Source: JAFDZV01 sp035549015
Lineage (GTDB): Bacteria > Bacteroidota > Ignavibacteria > OLB7
Length of the DNA: 64,000 bases
Assembly: GCA_035549015.1 (NCBI GenBank)
Contig: DASZRW010000057.1
Location: forward strand, 59,738-123,737
Direction: 5' to 3'
Shown here: positions 25,053 to 34,471 of the stretch, one piece after another
Layout: the number at the start of each line of letters is the position of its first letter
Numbering within the stretch: the first letter of the stretch is position 1
The notes under the pieces: generated by a model
Databases searched by the model: none
What the model was told of the DNA's origin: nothing
Seen by the model: only the letters and a program-made list of their open reading frames with translations
Made by a program: the position numbers and the translations under genes

Positions 25053-27788
25053 ATGGCAACAAACCGCAGCACCCCGGCGCGACGTCCGAACACCACGCGC
25101 CGGCCGGCCACGCCCAGAACCGATTCCCGGTCACCTCTGGACAAGATCCCGGAGAAGTATCTGACGCCGATCTATATCGGCCTCATCCTCGTCTCCCTGC
25201 TCGTCTTCTTCGGCGGCGTGATCTTCACCGGCAAGTACTTTGCCACGAACGACAACATCTCCTGGCTGAGCTTCGTTCCCTATCTGGATCAGATGGCGGC
25301 CAAGGGGGAGCATCCGTTCTGGCTGCCGTATATCTTCAGCGGCATGCCCGGCTTCGCCGCATACCTGGTCACCGGCGAGCGTGCATGGGATATCTCCATG
25401 TGGCTGCTGGACAAGATCGAGCACATCTTCGCCTTCGGCAACTTCTGGCTGATGCGGGTGGTGTTCTTCTACTTCATCTACGGCATCGGCATGTACCTGC
25501 TGATGCGGACGAAGCAGTTCGCGCGGTCCACATCGTTCTATGTGGCGCTCGCCGCGATGTTCAGCACCTGGATCATCGTCTACATCATGATCGGCCACAA
25601 CACGAAGATCGGCGTGTTGATGACCTTCCCCTTCGTCTTCATGTGCCTGGAGCGGCTGCTTCAGCGGTGGAGCCTGCTCTACGCCGGCCTGCTGATCCTG
25701 GTGGTGCATGTGATGATGGAACAGAACCATCCGCAGACCGCCTTCTACGGCGCCGCGGCCGTGGGCATCTACATGCTGTTCAAGGGAATCGAGAGCCTGA
25801 TGGCCGCCAGCGGTAAACAGCTTCTCCGGTTCGGGACGACGGTCGGCGTGCTGGTGGTCGCCGGATTGTTCGCATACGGAATGGGTCTGGATCGCTACAA
25901 CGCCATCAGCGAGTACACGCCCTATTCCACGCGTGGCGCCAAGGCGCTGGTGCAGGACAAGGCGGATGCGGACCAGCAGGAGGATGGCGGCCACGGCTAC
26001 AAGTACGCCACGGACTGGTCGTTCTCTCCCGAGGAGACGATCACCTATCTGATTCCATCCTACTACGGCTTCGGCAAGATCGATGTCAGCGGCCCCGGCA
26101 TCGAGCCGCAGAAGGCCATGACCTACTGGGGCCAGATGCCCTTCACGGACGCCGGGCATTATGCAGGCATCGGCGTGCTGCTCCTTGCGCTGCTGGGCAT
26201 ATGGGCCTACAGGCGAAACATGTTCGTCTGGTCGCTCGTCGCCATCGGGCTGTTCGGACTGGTTCTCTCGTTCGGCAAGAACATGTCGTTCCTCTACGAT
26301 CTGTTCTACTACCACTTCCCGAGCTTCAGCAAGTTCAGAGCTCCCAGCCAGTCGCTGGTGCTGCTGGAGTTCGTGCTTCCGATACTCGCGGGCTTCGGGC
26401 TGCACGCCATCGTGATGGCCCGCAACGGCGAGAACTGGGAGCGGGCCGCGAAGAAGCTGCTCCGCACCACCATCGTCTTCGGCGGCGCAATGCTGCTCGG
26501 CTTCCTGCTCTTCACGGCGATGAAGGAGTCCTACATGCAGTCGATGACGGAGTCCGTCACGGCGAAGGGAGCGCAGGATCTGTTGCAGTTGAAGGACGTC
26601 ATCTACGGCAACGCATCCACGGACTTCCTGCTCACGATTCTCTTCGGCACCGGCACGCTGCTCGTTGCATGGCTGTACGTGAACCAGAAACTTGCGCCCG
26701 TATTCTTCACCGGCATTCTCTTCGTGGTGCTGATTGCCGATCTGTGGCGCCAGGACTGGCGGCCGATGGAGGCTACACCCTGGTCGCAGGCCACGGCGGT
26801 ATTCAATCCAACGGATGTGGATTCGTTCCTTGCGCAGGACACATCGAAGTACCGCATTCTGGACCTCACGGCGCCGGGCCCGAATTTTCCGGCGCGCCAG
26901 CTTCACGAGCATATCCTCGGCTATCACGCGGCCAAGATGAGGAACTATCAGGATCTGATGGACATCGCCGGCAACGGCAACTACGTGACGGCCACGCTGG
27001 GGTGGGATATCCTGAACACGAAGTACGTAATCTCCCCCACCAACGATCCGCGCGAATTGGACAAGGTGTTTCCGGGAGCATCCGAACAGTTGAAGCCGGT
27101 GTTCACCTCGAAGGAGAAGCAGACCTTCGTCTTCGAGAATACGCACATGCTTCCGCGCGCATGGTTCGTCAACCGCGTGGACGTTGCCGACGCCAGGACG
27201 ACGTTGGAGAAGATTCGCGATCACGCGTTCGATCCGCGCGATGTGGCCTACGTGACCGCTCCGTTGAAGGAGCCGGTGCAGCCGGTGGGATATGTTCCGG
27301 CGGCGGCGCAGCATCACGATACGGCAGCCGCACCGGCACATCCGGCGGACTCCGCCGCTGCGCCGGCCGCTGCGCCGGCCGCTGTTCCGGCTCCCGCGGC
27401 CGCCTCCGGGAAGGGAAGCGCGAGCGTTGCGAGCTATGATGCCAACCACTTCACGCTGAACGTGGAGGCACCGGCAACGAACTTCCTGGTGATCAGCGAG
27501 ATTCATTACCCCCCCTCCTGGAAGGCAACGATCGACGGCAAGCCGGCCGACGTGATCCAGACCAATTACGTACTGCGCGGCCTGGTGATTCCGCCGGGCA
27601 AGCACACGGTGGAGATGCACTTCGAGAGCGCCGGATTCCAGACCGGCAAGACCGCCTCGATGGTGCTCAATCTGGTAACCTTCGGCATCATCGGTGCGGG
27701 CTTCTGGATGCAGCGCAGGAACCGCACGGCCGGAACGGCTGCGGAGCCGGCGGCGGACGCAGGGCCCGACGGCCAGACGGCCGCCTGA
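25053..27788 (+). CDS. YfhO-family multispanning membrane protein
   Basis: 911 residues. A basic Ala/Pro/Arg-rich N-tail of about 45 residues precedes about 12-13 membrane spans (about 50-600), then a large extracytoplasmic C-terminal domain and a last span near residue 880. The order of motifs (F-T-G-K-Y-F-A-T-N-D near the first span, N-T-K-Y-V-I in the soluble part) fits YfhO proteins, which resemble GT-C glycosyltransferases and modify lipid-linked or teichoic glycans in Bacillota. An Ala/Pro-rich linker lies near residues 750-790. It follows a GT4 gene, suggesting shared glycan work. ATG at 25053 is preferred over 24996. Confidence 0.85.
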   Translation: MATNRSTPARRPNTTRRPATPRTDSRSPLDKIPEKYLTPIYIGLILVSLLVFFGGVIFTGKYFATNDNISWLSFVPYLDQMAAKGEHPFWLPYIFSGMPGFAAYLVTGERAWDISMWLLDKIEHIFAFGNFWLMRVVFFYFIYGIGMYLLMRTKQFARSTSFYVALAAMFSTWIIVYIMIGHNTKIGVLMTFPFVFMCLERLLQRWSLLYAGLLILVVHVMMEQNHPQTAFYGAAAVGIYMLFKGIESLMAASGKQLLRFGTTVGVLVVAGLFAYGMGLDRYNAISEYTPYSTRGAKALVQDKADADQQEDGGHGYKYATDWSFSPEETITYLIPSYYGFGKIDVSGPGIEPQKAMTYWGQMPFTDAGHYAGIGVLLLALLGIWAYRRNMFVWSLVAIGLFGLVLSFGKNMSFLYDLFYYHFPSFSKFRAPSQSLVLLEFVLPILAGFGLHAIVMARNGENWERAAKKLLRTTIVFGGAMLLGFLLFTAMKESYMQSMTESVTAKGAQDLLQLKDVIYGNASTDFLLTILFGTGTLLVAWLYVNQKLAPVFFTGILFVVLIADLWRQDWRPMEATPWSQATAVFNPTDVDSFLAQDTSKYRILDLTAPGPNFPARQLHEHILGYHAAKMRNYQDLMDIAGNGNYVTATLGWDILNTKYVISPTNDPRELDKVFPGASEQLKPVFTSKEKQTFVFENTHMLPRAWFVNRVDVADARTTLEKIRDHAFDPRDVAYVTAPLKEPVQPVGYVPAAAQHHDTAAAPAHPADSAAAPAAAPAAVPAPAAASGKGSASVASYDANHFTLNVEAPATNFLVISEIHYPPSWKATIDGKPADVIQTNYVLRGLVIPPGKHTVEMHFESAGFQTGKTASMVLNLVTFGIIGAGFWMQRRNRTAGTAAEPAADAGPDGQTAA

Positions 27789-27814
27789 TCCACGGCGGAC
27801 GGCACATTCCAACC

Positions 27815-27854
27815 GGGGCGATTTGTCCGTCGCATCAGCGCGGAGAATCGCCCC
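27815..27854 (+). terminator. Hairpin after the YfhO gene
   Basis: GGGGCGATT (27815-27823) pairs with AATCGCCCC (27846-27854) with a 22-nt loop. The stem is followed by GATTCATTC, so only a weak U-tract. Confidence 0.35.
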
Positions 27855-27948
27855 GATTCATTCATGATTCAAACCCGCCTCGAGGATGGGCCGCGCAGGT
27901 CCCGGTGGCGGACGATTTTCCCAACGCCTAGAGAACGAGCAGCAGACG

Positions 27949-29388
27949 ATGAGCGGAACCCCGACGGCAATGCCTCCCGCGCCGAAGCGCGGTGCCACGA
28001 TCGAACTTCATGCGGAGAGTGCCGCATTCGAAGGAGGATGCGTTGGCCGCTACAACGGCATGGCCGTGTTCGTGAGCGGCTGCGTACCCGGTGATACGGT
28101 GCGCGCACTCGTCACGAAGACGCGCAAACGCCACGCCGAGGCGCGCACGCTGGAGGTGATCCAGCCCAGCCCCTGGCGCGTGGAGCCGCGCTGCCGGCAC
28201 TTCGGCGACTGCGGCGGCTGCAAGTGGCAGAACCTTGCGTACGGCGAGCAGCTGCGCTGGAAGCGCCAGCATGTCGTGGACTCGTTTCAACGCATCGGCG
28301 GACTGGAGAATGTGGAGGTGCGCGAGACGATCGGCTGCGCGGAGGAACTGTTCTATCGCAACAAGATGGAATTCTCCTTCGGCACGCAGCGCTGGCTTAC
28401 GGAGCAGGAGATCTCCAGCGGTCTGGAGATGGATCGCGCCTTCGCGCTGGGAATGCACGCCGCCGGACGATTCGACCGCGTGCTCGATATCCAGGAGTGC
28501 TGGCTGCAGTCCGAGCTGAGCAACCGGATCCTTCGCGCAACGCGCACGTTCGCGCTGGAGAACGGCATCACCATCTACGACACGCGCTCGCACGAAGGGC
28601 TGCTCCGGAATCTCGTGGTTCGCACGTCGCGCGCAACGAACGAGACGATGGTGATTCTGGTGACGAGCGATGATGCGGACGACACGGTACACGCATACGC
28701 TGCAATGGTGCGCTCGCTCCTCCCGGAGGTAACCACGCTGGTGCAGGGGATCAACCGGAAGCGCGCGCAGATCGCCTTCAGCGAGGAGACGCGGGTACTG
28801 TTCGGGGAAGGAACGATCACGGAGCGTGTTGCGGGGAACCGGTTCACCATCTCCCCCTTCTCCTTCTTCCAGACCAACTCGCTCCAGGCCGAGCGGTTGT
28901 ACGAGGAGGCGCTGGCCGCCGCGATGCCGGCCGGCAGCGAACACGTTTGGGATCTCTACTGCGGAGCCGGCACCATCACCCTGGCGGCCGCGCGGCGCGC
29001 CGGCTCCGCGCTTGGAATCGAGTTGAACGAGGGGTCCGTGACCGATGCACGCCGGAACGCCGTTGGCAACGATATCACGAACGCACGCTTCATCGCGGGC
29101 GATCTGAAGGCGATCATCACCAACCGTGCGGAGCTTATCGGCCCGGACCAGCCCCCGCCGGACGTGGTTATCACCGATCCGCCGAGAGCCGGCATGCATG
29201 AGGATGTGGTGCGCGCGCTCCTGGAACTGGCGCCTGCGCGCATCAGCTACGTGAGCTGCAACCCCACCACACAGGCACGCGACTGCGCGCTGCTCGCCGA
29301 GCGCTACACGGTGGAATATGTTCAGCCGGTGGACATGTTCCCGCAGACCTATCACGTAGAGACCGTGGCGCTGTTGCGAACGATATGA
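27949..29388 (+). CDS. rlmD: 23S rRNA (uracil-5-)-methyltransferase RlmD-like
   Basis: 479 residues. The N-terminus is a TRAM domain with G-R-Y-N-G-M-A-V-F-V. The iron-sulfur cysteines are in C-R-H-F-G-D-C-G-G-C and the partner C in D-I-Q-E-C-W. The SAM site is D-L-Y-C-G-A-G-T-I-T-L, and the catalytic cysteine lies in S-Y-V-S-C-N-P-T-T. The family (TrmA/RlmC/RlmD) methylates C5 of uridine in rRNA or tRNA; RlmD-type is the usual call for a TRAM plus Fe-S protein, but the exact target cannot be read. ATG at 27949 starts just before the TRAM domain. Confidence 0.88.
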   Translation: MSGTPTAMPPAPKRGATIELHAESAAFEGGCVGRYNGMAVFVSGCVPGDTVRALVTKTRKRHAEARTLEVIQPSPWRVEPRCRHFGDCGGCKWQNLAYGEQLRWKRQHVVDSFQRIGGLENVEVRETIGCAEELFYRNKMEFSFGTQRWLTEQEISSGLEMDRAFALGMHAAGRFDRVLDIQECWLQSELSNRILRATRTFALENGITIYDTRSHEGLLRNLVVRTSRATNETMVILVTSDDADDTVHAYAAMVRSLLPEVTTLVQGINRKRAQIAFSEETRVLFGEGTITERVAGNRFTISPFSFFQTNSLQAERLYEEALAAAMPAGSEHVWDLYCGAGTITLAAARRAGSALGIELNEGSVTDARRNAVGNDITNARFIAGDLKAIITNRAELIGPDQPPPDVVITDPPRAGMHEDVVRALLELAPARISYVSCNPTTQARDCALLAERYTVEYVQPVDMFPQTYHVETVALLRTI

Positions 29389-29647
29389 GACGTTGTTGAT
29401 GCGTGATGATCCGTGGACACGGCACGAACGCAGCCGATGGCTCGCCGATGCGCGGCTTCGAGAGACGGGACCGCACCGGGATTGAAGCACCGAACAGTAC
29501 GTGCGGCGCGCGTACCATTGGCAGCAGGATTCTCCGGATGCCGGTGCGCCCCGTGGCGGTCCGTTCCCTGCACGATGCCTGCCCGCGGTTCGGCCACGGA
29601 GGGAGCGGCACCATCACTCATACCCCATACCTCGATCTTCCCCGGCA

Positions 29648-31681
29648 TCAGTCCACGAACGCCCAGTTGACACCGAGGTAGATGCCGCGCCGGAATATCG
29701 GATAACGATACATGGTGGCGAACTCGCTGGAGAGGAGATTGCGCATCTCCGCGCGAATGTAGGCGGTGCCGATGCGTGCCTGCGCGTAGATGCTCCAGTT
29801 GGGGAACGGCGGCCGCTTGCCGGCATAGGTGTTGCCGGCGAGCGAATAGAACTCTCCGCTGTAGCCGTCGTAGGCCACCAGGCCCGGACTGCTGAGGTAC
29901 TCCAGCGTTGTTCCCACGCGAAGGTCCAGGTTGCCGTCAACCAGCACCAGCGGCGCGTAGAGATCGGCTGTCCCATGCAGCAGCGGGAAGGCGCGATAGT
30001 CGGTGGGCTCCATGGTGGCCACCAGATGGTTGTCCAGCACCAGCAGCGCAATCGGAAAGGCGAGCGACACGCCGGCGCCGGTCACCGTATAGGCCGGCAG
30101 CGTCACGCAGTCGTACGGTTGCGCCTGCCGCACGAAGAGATCGATCGCCGCATGCGCGATGCCGTTGCGCCACTCCACTTCCCCCTCCCCAAGCGCGCGC
30201 GTGTAGTGATCGTCCAGCGTGCGGATGCTGTCGCCGGGAACGGCCCCGGCAGGGCAGTCGGAGCCGGAGAGCTTCACCGCGTAGCGCGCCGTGAGCCGGA
30301 GGGAGAACGAATCCCCCAGCGCGAACACGCCCTCCCCCGCAAGGTGTTGAAATGCCAGGGTGCCGACCGTTGAGAGCTTCATGCCGCCGCGCAGCATCAG
30401 GCTGCCCCCCAGGGGAATCTCCACCAGCCCGCCGAACTCCGAGTGAAAGCCATTGGTGGAACTCTCCTCGAAGATCCCGTTCCCGAGCAGCCGCAGCGGT
30501 CCGAGCGGCAACTGCAGACCGAGCCGCAGCCCGATGTTGCTGCCGCTGCTGCTGTAGGGTGCGAGCTCCGGTCCGCCGGAGGAATCGAACGTATGCCTGC
30601 CGAACGTTGCGTAGAGCGCGGCGTCCACGCGGATGGCGGTATCCGGAATGCCGATCGCCTTCCCCGGAGCCGCCGTGTCCGTGACGGTATGGCTGAACGG
30701 GTACCACCGCGCCGCCAGCGTGAGATCGTGACGAACGATTCGCTCCTCCAGCGACGTGTTGACCACGGTCGCGAGGAGCGGAATGCTGCTCGTGGTATCG
30801 TCCAGCCCGCCGTTGAGCCCGCGGGTGAGATCGGTATAGAATTCCGTGAGCGAGAGCGTGAGATTGGTTGAGGCCTGCAGGCGGAATGCGCCGCGCACGC
30901 TCCATCCATTCGCGACCTGATTGCCGCCGGGATAGACACCGTCCGTAGTCAGATAGCGCAGGCCGAGCGCGAGGCCGGCGTTGGCTCCCACGTTGCGGGC
31001 ATAAGTGACATCGGCATTGTTGGTGCCGCTGGGCTCCTGCGAGTACCAGAGCCGCATGTAACTCCCGGCCACATCATAACGCGGCTCCACCATGTTCACT
31101 GCGATCAACGACTCGCCGTTGCCGAAGATCGCCGCCTTCACACCGCGCAACAGTTCCACCCGCTCGATGAACTCCAGCGGATAGGTCTCGAGATCGTAGG
31201 CGCGGCCGTCGTACGATGCCATGGGCCGCCCGTTGTAGGAGACGCTGATCGAGCGCGGCGATGAGCCCGCATAGCTCAGGCTCCGCACCAGCCCCGGAGC
31301 CCCCATGGACATCGGATAGGCCGGCAGCCGGCTGGCAAGCGGTTCGAATGCGGTAGTGTAGCGATCCCAGATCAGATCGCGCTTCGTGATGATGTCGGAA
31401 CCGGAGGTGACCGTTCCCTCCGTCAGCGCACCGAGCGGTTCCCCATGTTCGCGCGCGAAGTGGCGGGAGACAGCGGGCCTGCGGGCGGAATCGGCACGCA
31501 CCGTATCGCGCTGGGCCGCAACGGCAGAATCCACATGCGCCGCCGCGCGCGCGGAGTCGCTGGGGGGGGCCTCCTGCGCGTGCAGACGAACTGTCATGAA
31601 TGCCAGCGCACAGCATACAACGAGAACGGCACGGCCGAGAAGCCGCGCCGCGCGATGTGCTCCGGAATTGCCGTGAATCAT
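29648..31681 (-). CDS. TonB-dependent receptor-like outer-membrane protein
   Basis: 677 residues from ATG 31681, chosen because it begins a signal peptide ending R-L-H-A-Q. An ATG at 31735 overlapping the ppa stop (TGATG) would add 18 residues and would imply coupling. A plug-like domain (about 75-180) has S-I-S-V-S-Y-N-G-R-P-M and E-F-I-E-R-V-E-L-L-R-G, the standard receptor signature. The rest alternates as a large beta-barrel ending in an aromatic-rich strand with V-N-W-A-F-V-D. I see no TonB box or carboxypeptidase-like domain. The substrate is unknown. Confidence 0.8.
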   Translation of the reverse strand: MIHGNSGAHRAARLLGRAVLVVCCALAFMTVRLHAQEAPPSDSARAAAHVDSAVAAQRDTVRADSARRPAVSRHFAREHGEPLGALTEGTVTSGSDIITKRDLIWDRYTTAFEPLASRLPAYPMSMGAPGLVRSLSYAGSSPRSISVSYNGRPMASYDGRAYDLETYPLEFIERVELLRGVKAAIFGNGESLIAVNMVEPRYDVAGSYMRLWYSQEPSGTNNADVTYARNVGANAGLALGLRYLTTDGVYPGGNQVANGWSVRGAFRLQASTNLTLSLTEFYTDLTRGLNGGLDDTTSSIPLLATVVNTSLEERIVRHDLTLAARWYPFSHTVTDTAAPGKAIGIPDTAIRVDAALYATFGRHTFDSSGGPELAPYSSSGSNIGLRLGLQLPLGPLRLLGNGIFEESSTNGFHSEFGGLVEIPLGGSLMLRGGMKLSTVGTLAFQHLAGEGVFALGDSFSLRLTARYAVKLSGSDCPAGAVPGDSIRTLDDHYTRALGEGEVEWRNGIAHAAIDLFVRQAQPYDCVTLPAYTVTGAGVSLAFPIALLVLDNHLVATMEPTDYRAFPLLHGTADLYAPLVLVDGNLDLRVGTTLEYLSSPGLVAYDGYSGEFYSLAGNTYAGKRPPFPNWSIYAQARIGTAYIRAEMRNLLSSEFATMYRYPIFRRGIYLGVNWAFVD

Positions 31682-31734
31682 GGCGGCGATACTACGCAGA
31701 GCGCCGGAGGCGTGCAAGTACTCCGCTCTCTCCA

Positions 31735-32286
31735 TCAGGGCTTCCGCCCCGTTTCGCGGAAGCGTTCGATGGACTCCGTCACGATCTGATGCGCGTACTC
31801 CACGGACTCCCACCCCTTGAACAGCGTCTGCTTTCCTTCCAGGTCCTTGTAGACCGAATAGAAGTATTCGATCTCCACCAGCTCGTGCGGCTTCATGTCG
31901 TCCAACGAATTGTAGTGATGGTACCGCATGTCGTTCTTGGCAACGGCGATCACCTTGTCGTCCAGCTTCGTGCCGTCGATCATCCGCATCACGCCGATCG
32001 GTCGCACCGCCATCAGACATCCGGTGAAGGTTGGGTCATCCATCAGCACCAGGATGTCGAGCGGGTCGCCGTCCACATAGAGCGTGCTCGGAATGAAGCC
32101 GTACGCTGTTGGATAGTGCATCGGGGAGGCGAGCACGCGGTCCAACTCGAAGCAGTTGTACTCCGGGCAGTATTCGTACTTGTTGCGCGAGCCGCGCGGA
32201 ATCTCGATGATGGCGTTCAGGATGTGCGGCACATCGCGTCCCGCAGGGATGTCGAGATAGGATATCATTGGATTGATCGGATACAT
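31735..32286 (-). CDS. ppa: Inorganic pyrophosphatase, family I
   Basis: 183 residues. It hydrolyses pyrophosphate to drive biosynthesis in the cytoplasm. The metal signature D-G-D-P-L-D-I-L-V is intact, and the substrate residues are seen in I-E-I-P-R-G-S-R-N-K-Y-E-Y and V-A-K-N-D-M-R-Y. An ATG at 32268 (M-I-S-Y) is an alternative start. It lies between the ferredoxin and the TonB receptor on the same strand, and its stop overlaps one candidate receptor start. Confidence 0.95.
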   Translation of the reverse strand: MYPINPMISYLDIPAGRDVPHILNAIIEIPRGSRNKYEYCPEYNCFELDRVLASPMHYPTAYGFIPSTLYVDGDPLDILVLMDDPTFTGCLMAVRPIGVMRMIDGTKLDDKVIAVAKNDMRYHHYNSLDDMKPHELVEIEYFYSVYKDLEGKQTLFKGWESVEYAHQIVTESIERFRETGRKP

Positions 32287-32331
32287 CGTAGCCGGCAGCG
32301 TACTGCCGGAAGAGCGTTCTGTTGCGTGCGT

Positions 32332-32811
32332 TCAGGAACGATCGGCACCGGATGCGGGAGCATCCCCATCACGTTCGGCAGTGCCTCCGTCTCCCGCGCC
32401 GCCGCTCCCGGCGCCGCCGCTCCCGGCGGTTCGGTCCGGAAGCAGCAGTTCCACCGGCGTATACCGCCGGTCCTGGATGCGCAGGCGATCCACGGGAATG
32501 CCGTTCACCATGTGCGACTCCACGATCTCCTCCACATCGTCAACCGTGATGCCGCCGTACCAGACGCCGTCCGGATAGACCACTGCCGAAACACCGAACT
32601 CGCAGGCATCCAGGCAGCCGGAGACATTGGCACGCATACGCCCGTGCAGCCGCCGCTCCTTGAGCGCCGCCTTGAAGCGTGAGCGCACCTCCTCCCCTCC
32701 CTTCTCCCTGCAGCATCCACGCGGATGCCCGGGCTCGCGTTCGTTCACGCAGACAAATATGTGTCGTTCGTAGCGCACGGAATCGGTTGTTGGTTCATTG
32801 CCAGTTGCCAA
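32332..32811 (-). CDS. Thioredoxin-like [2Fe-2S] ferredoxin with Gly-rich tail
   Basis: 159 residues. The fold and cysteines match thioredoxin-like ferredoxins: C-V-N-E-R-E-P-G-H-P-R-G-C-C, then G-C-L-D-A-C-E-F-G about 35 residues later. Y-P-D-G-V-W-Y-G-G-I and the following acidic helix are typical. It should carry electrons at low potential; no partner enzyme is nearby. The C-terminal 30 residues are Gly/Ala/Asp-rich (G-S-G-G-A-G twice), from a duplicated 15-bp unit in the DNA. Its start at 32811 is the only ATG before the fold. Confidence 0.88.
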   Translation of the reverse strand: MATGNEPTTDSVRYERHIFVCVNEREPGHPRGCCREKGGEEVRSRFKAALKERRLHGRMRANVSGCLDACEFGVSAVVYPDGVWYGGITVDDVEEIVESHMVNGIPVDRLRIQDRRYTPVELLLPDRTAGSGGAGSGGAGDGGTAERDGDAPASGADRS

Positions 32812-32908
32812 TCGTCAGCCGTCAGCGGTCACTCATCTGTGGACAATGTATCACCAGCTGACGACTGACTACCGGCTCCTGATCAGGCCCTGCATTGCAG
32901 AGCGCATT

Positions 32909-33184
32909 TCATTCCTTGTGGCACGCCGCCCCGTCCGCCATGATGATCAGATCGCCCGGAAGCGTTCCCCGCTCTCCGAAACGATCGGTCATCAGGTATT
33001 CGAAGTCGCGCGTCATGTTGTACAGCCCGATCTTCTCGTAGTCCGCCGTGTAGTAGCCGATCTGGTCGGCGATCAGCGGCAGCGCGCGTTCCACAGTGTC
33101 GTTCAGGCAGATGCGGGCGCGCACGATCTCACCGCTGAAGCCCTTGCAGACGAAGACGTCGATCGATGTCTCGACTCCGGTCAT
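32909..33184 (-). CDS. Small protein with ubiquitin-like (beta-grasp) character
   Basis: 91 residues, no firm family. Two beta-strands at the N-terminus (I-D-V-F-V-C-K), a central helix (D-T-V-E-R-A-L-P-L-I-A), then Y-N-M-T-R-D-F-E-Y-L and a final L-P-G-D-L-I-I-M. This order resembles YukD/EsaB-type ubiquitin-like proteins, but no Gly-Gly tail is present and the match is only by pattern. Its start overlaps the CsgG-like lipoprotein stop by ATGA, so the two are translationally coupled and probably function together. Confidence 0.6.
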   Translation of the reverse strand: MTGVETSIDVFVCKGFSGEIVRARICLNDTVERALPLIADQIGYYTADYEKIGLYNMTRDFEYLMTDRFGERGTLPGDLIIMADGAACHKE

Positions 33185-34305
33185 GGCTTCGCTCCGCCGC
33201 GCCGGTGCTCCTGCTCGTACGCCCGCTGCACGCGGTCCGCCTCACGCTTGAAGAGGGGCTCAGCGATGTCGATGAAGGCAATAACGAAATCCTCCTCGGA
33301 CTTCGTGTTCTCGAAACGCGTCCGCGCCACAACGGTGTCCTGATGGTCGATCACGGAATCGGCCGTGCGCGACTTCACATACATGATCTTCAACCCGAGA
33401 TGCAGCGAATCGCCGACGCGCGTAACCGAGCCGGCCACATACCGGTCCACGCCAACGTTGTAGAGTGCCTCACGCTCCAGGTCCTCCACGGCGGAGTAAT
33501 CGTTCACCGCACCAACACCCACCAGCCGCAGAAGCTGATTGCGCGACTCGTAGTCGAACGCCACCAGTTCCGGGAAGTTCAGGCGTGCAAGTTCGCCCAA
33601 TGCCTTCACCCCCTTCGTGCTGTGCGTCTGCCGGTACAGCCGCACCTGCCCGAGGAGCGAATCGTTCGGGATGGTGATGTTGGAGATCACGAGCGGCTCC
33701 GTTGCTACGGGGAGATCCGGCCGGTGCTCCACGCCGAAATACTTTCCGAGCGACTTGCGCACGGCATCGAACAGGGTCGGCCCCAGGAACATCGTGCCGG
33801 ACGTATCGCGATAGCGAATCAGGCTGAAGGAGAGGTCGCGGTAGATCAGCCGGCCGCTGGCGGGCTCCACAATGCGGAGCTCCACGGCGAGCACGCCGCC
33901 GAAGCGGGCCACACGTGTGAGGATGGCGCCGTCCAGGTTCAGGCGCCGCCCGAGCTCGGCCAGGGGGATTCCGGTCTTCCCGCTGGCCACATAGGAATTG
34001 GCGAGCGAGTCGCGATAGTTGATGGTGAGATAGCGTGCAGCCGGGATGGAGTCCAACGTGGCGCGAAGAGCCTGATCCACGAAGAACTCCGTGACCAGAG
34101 CAGCACTGTCGCGAGCCTCGGAGCGGGCAAGCACCAGACGCATCGGCCGCGCGGCCGTGTAGGGTGCGGCGTGCGAGGAGTCCGATGTCCGGCCTCCTCC
34201 TTCACCGGTTCCGGAAGCGCACGAGAAGAGAATCACCAGCAGTGCGGCGGCCAGCACCCAGAGAAGAATCTGACCGAGGGAGCGAAGCTGTAAGGCCATC
34301 GACAT
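33181..34305 (-). CDS. Lipoprotein with CsgG/FlgO/TolB-N-like domain
   Basis: 374 residues from ATG 34305 (ATG 34332 would add nine). The signal ends L-V-I-L-F-S-C-A-S-G, lipidation at that Cys. The middle is unrecognised beta/alpha sequence. The last about 120 residues, with A-L-Y-N-V-G-V-D-R-Y-V-A-G-S-V-T and G-D-S-L-H-L-G-L-K, resemble the nucleotide-free fold shared by CsgG, FlgO and TolB N-terminal domains. It may assemble or gate an envelope complex. The ATGA overlap with the next gene argues for a two-protein module. A perfect TATCTTTG box lies 71 bp upstream. Confidence 0.6.
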   Translation of the reverse strand: MSMALQLRSLGQILLWVLAAALLVILFSCASGTGEGGGRTSDSSHAAPYTAARPMRLVLARSEARDSAALVTEFFVDQALRATLDSIPAARYLTINYRDSLANSYVASGKTGIPLAELGRRLNLDGAILTRVARFGGVLAVELRIVEPASGRLIYRDLSFSLIRYRDTSGTMFLGPTLFDAVRKSLGKYFGVEHRPDLPVATEPLVISNITIPNDSLLGQVRLYRQTHSTKGVKALGELARLNFPELVAFDYESRNQLLRLVGVGAVNDYSAVEDLEREALYNVGVDRYVAGSVTRVGDSLHLGLKIMYVKSRTADSVIDHQDTVVARTRFENTKSEEDFVIAFIDIAEPLFKREADRVQRAYEQEHRRGGAKP

Positions 34306-34375
34306 CGAGTTCGTGTTGGCAGACCGTTGCATCGAAGAAGTTCAACAGGCCGGTAATGCAGTTCTCAAAGATACA

Positions 34376-34383
34376 ATGCCGCC
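34376..34383 (-). promoter_or_regulatory. TATCTTTG promoter box (TAnnTTTG)
   Basis: Exact match to the Bacteroidota -7 consensus, on the minus strand, 71 bp upstream of the CsgG-like lipoprotein start (44 bp before the alternative start at 34332). A TTCG sits about 17 bp further upstream where a -33 element is expected. The identical 8-mer precedes rplM. Confidence 0.5.
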
Positions 34384-34471
34384 GCCGAGACGAATGTGTA
34401 ATTCTACATCGGTCGGGTTGGTGGTTCGTGCATGCGATGGCGTACGGATGGCTCCTGCAGTTGCTTGGGGT

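Noticed and set aside
29389..29647. Small ORFs between rlmD and the TonB receptor
   Set aside because: Convergent intergenic space; no frame has domain or codon support.
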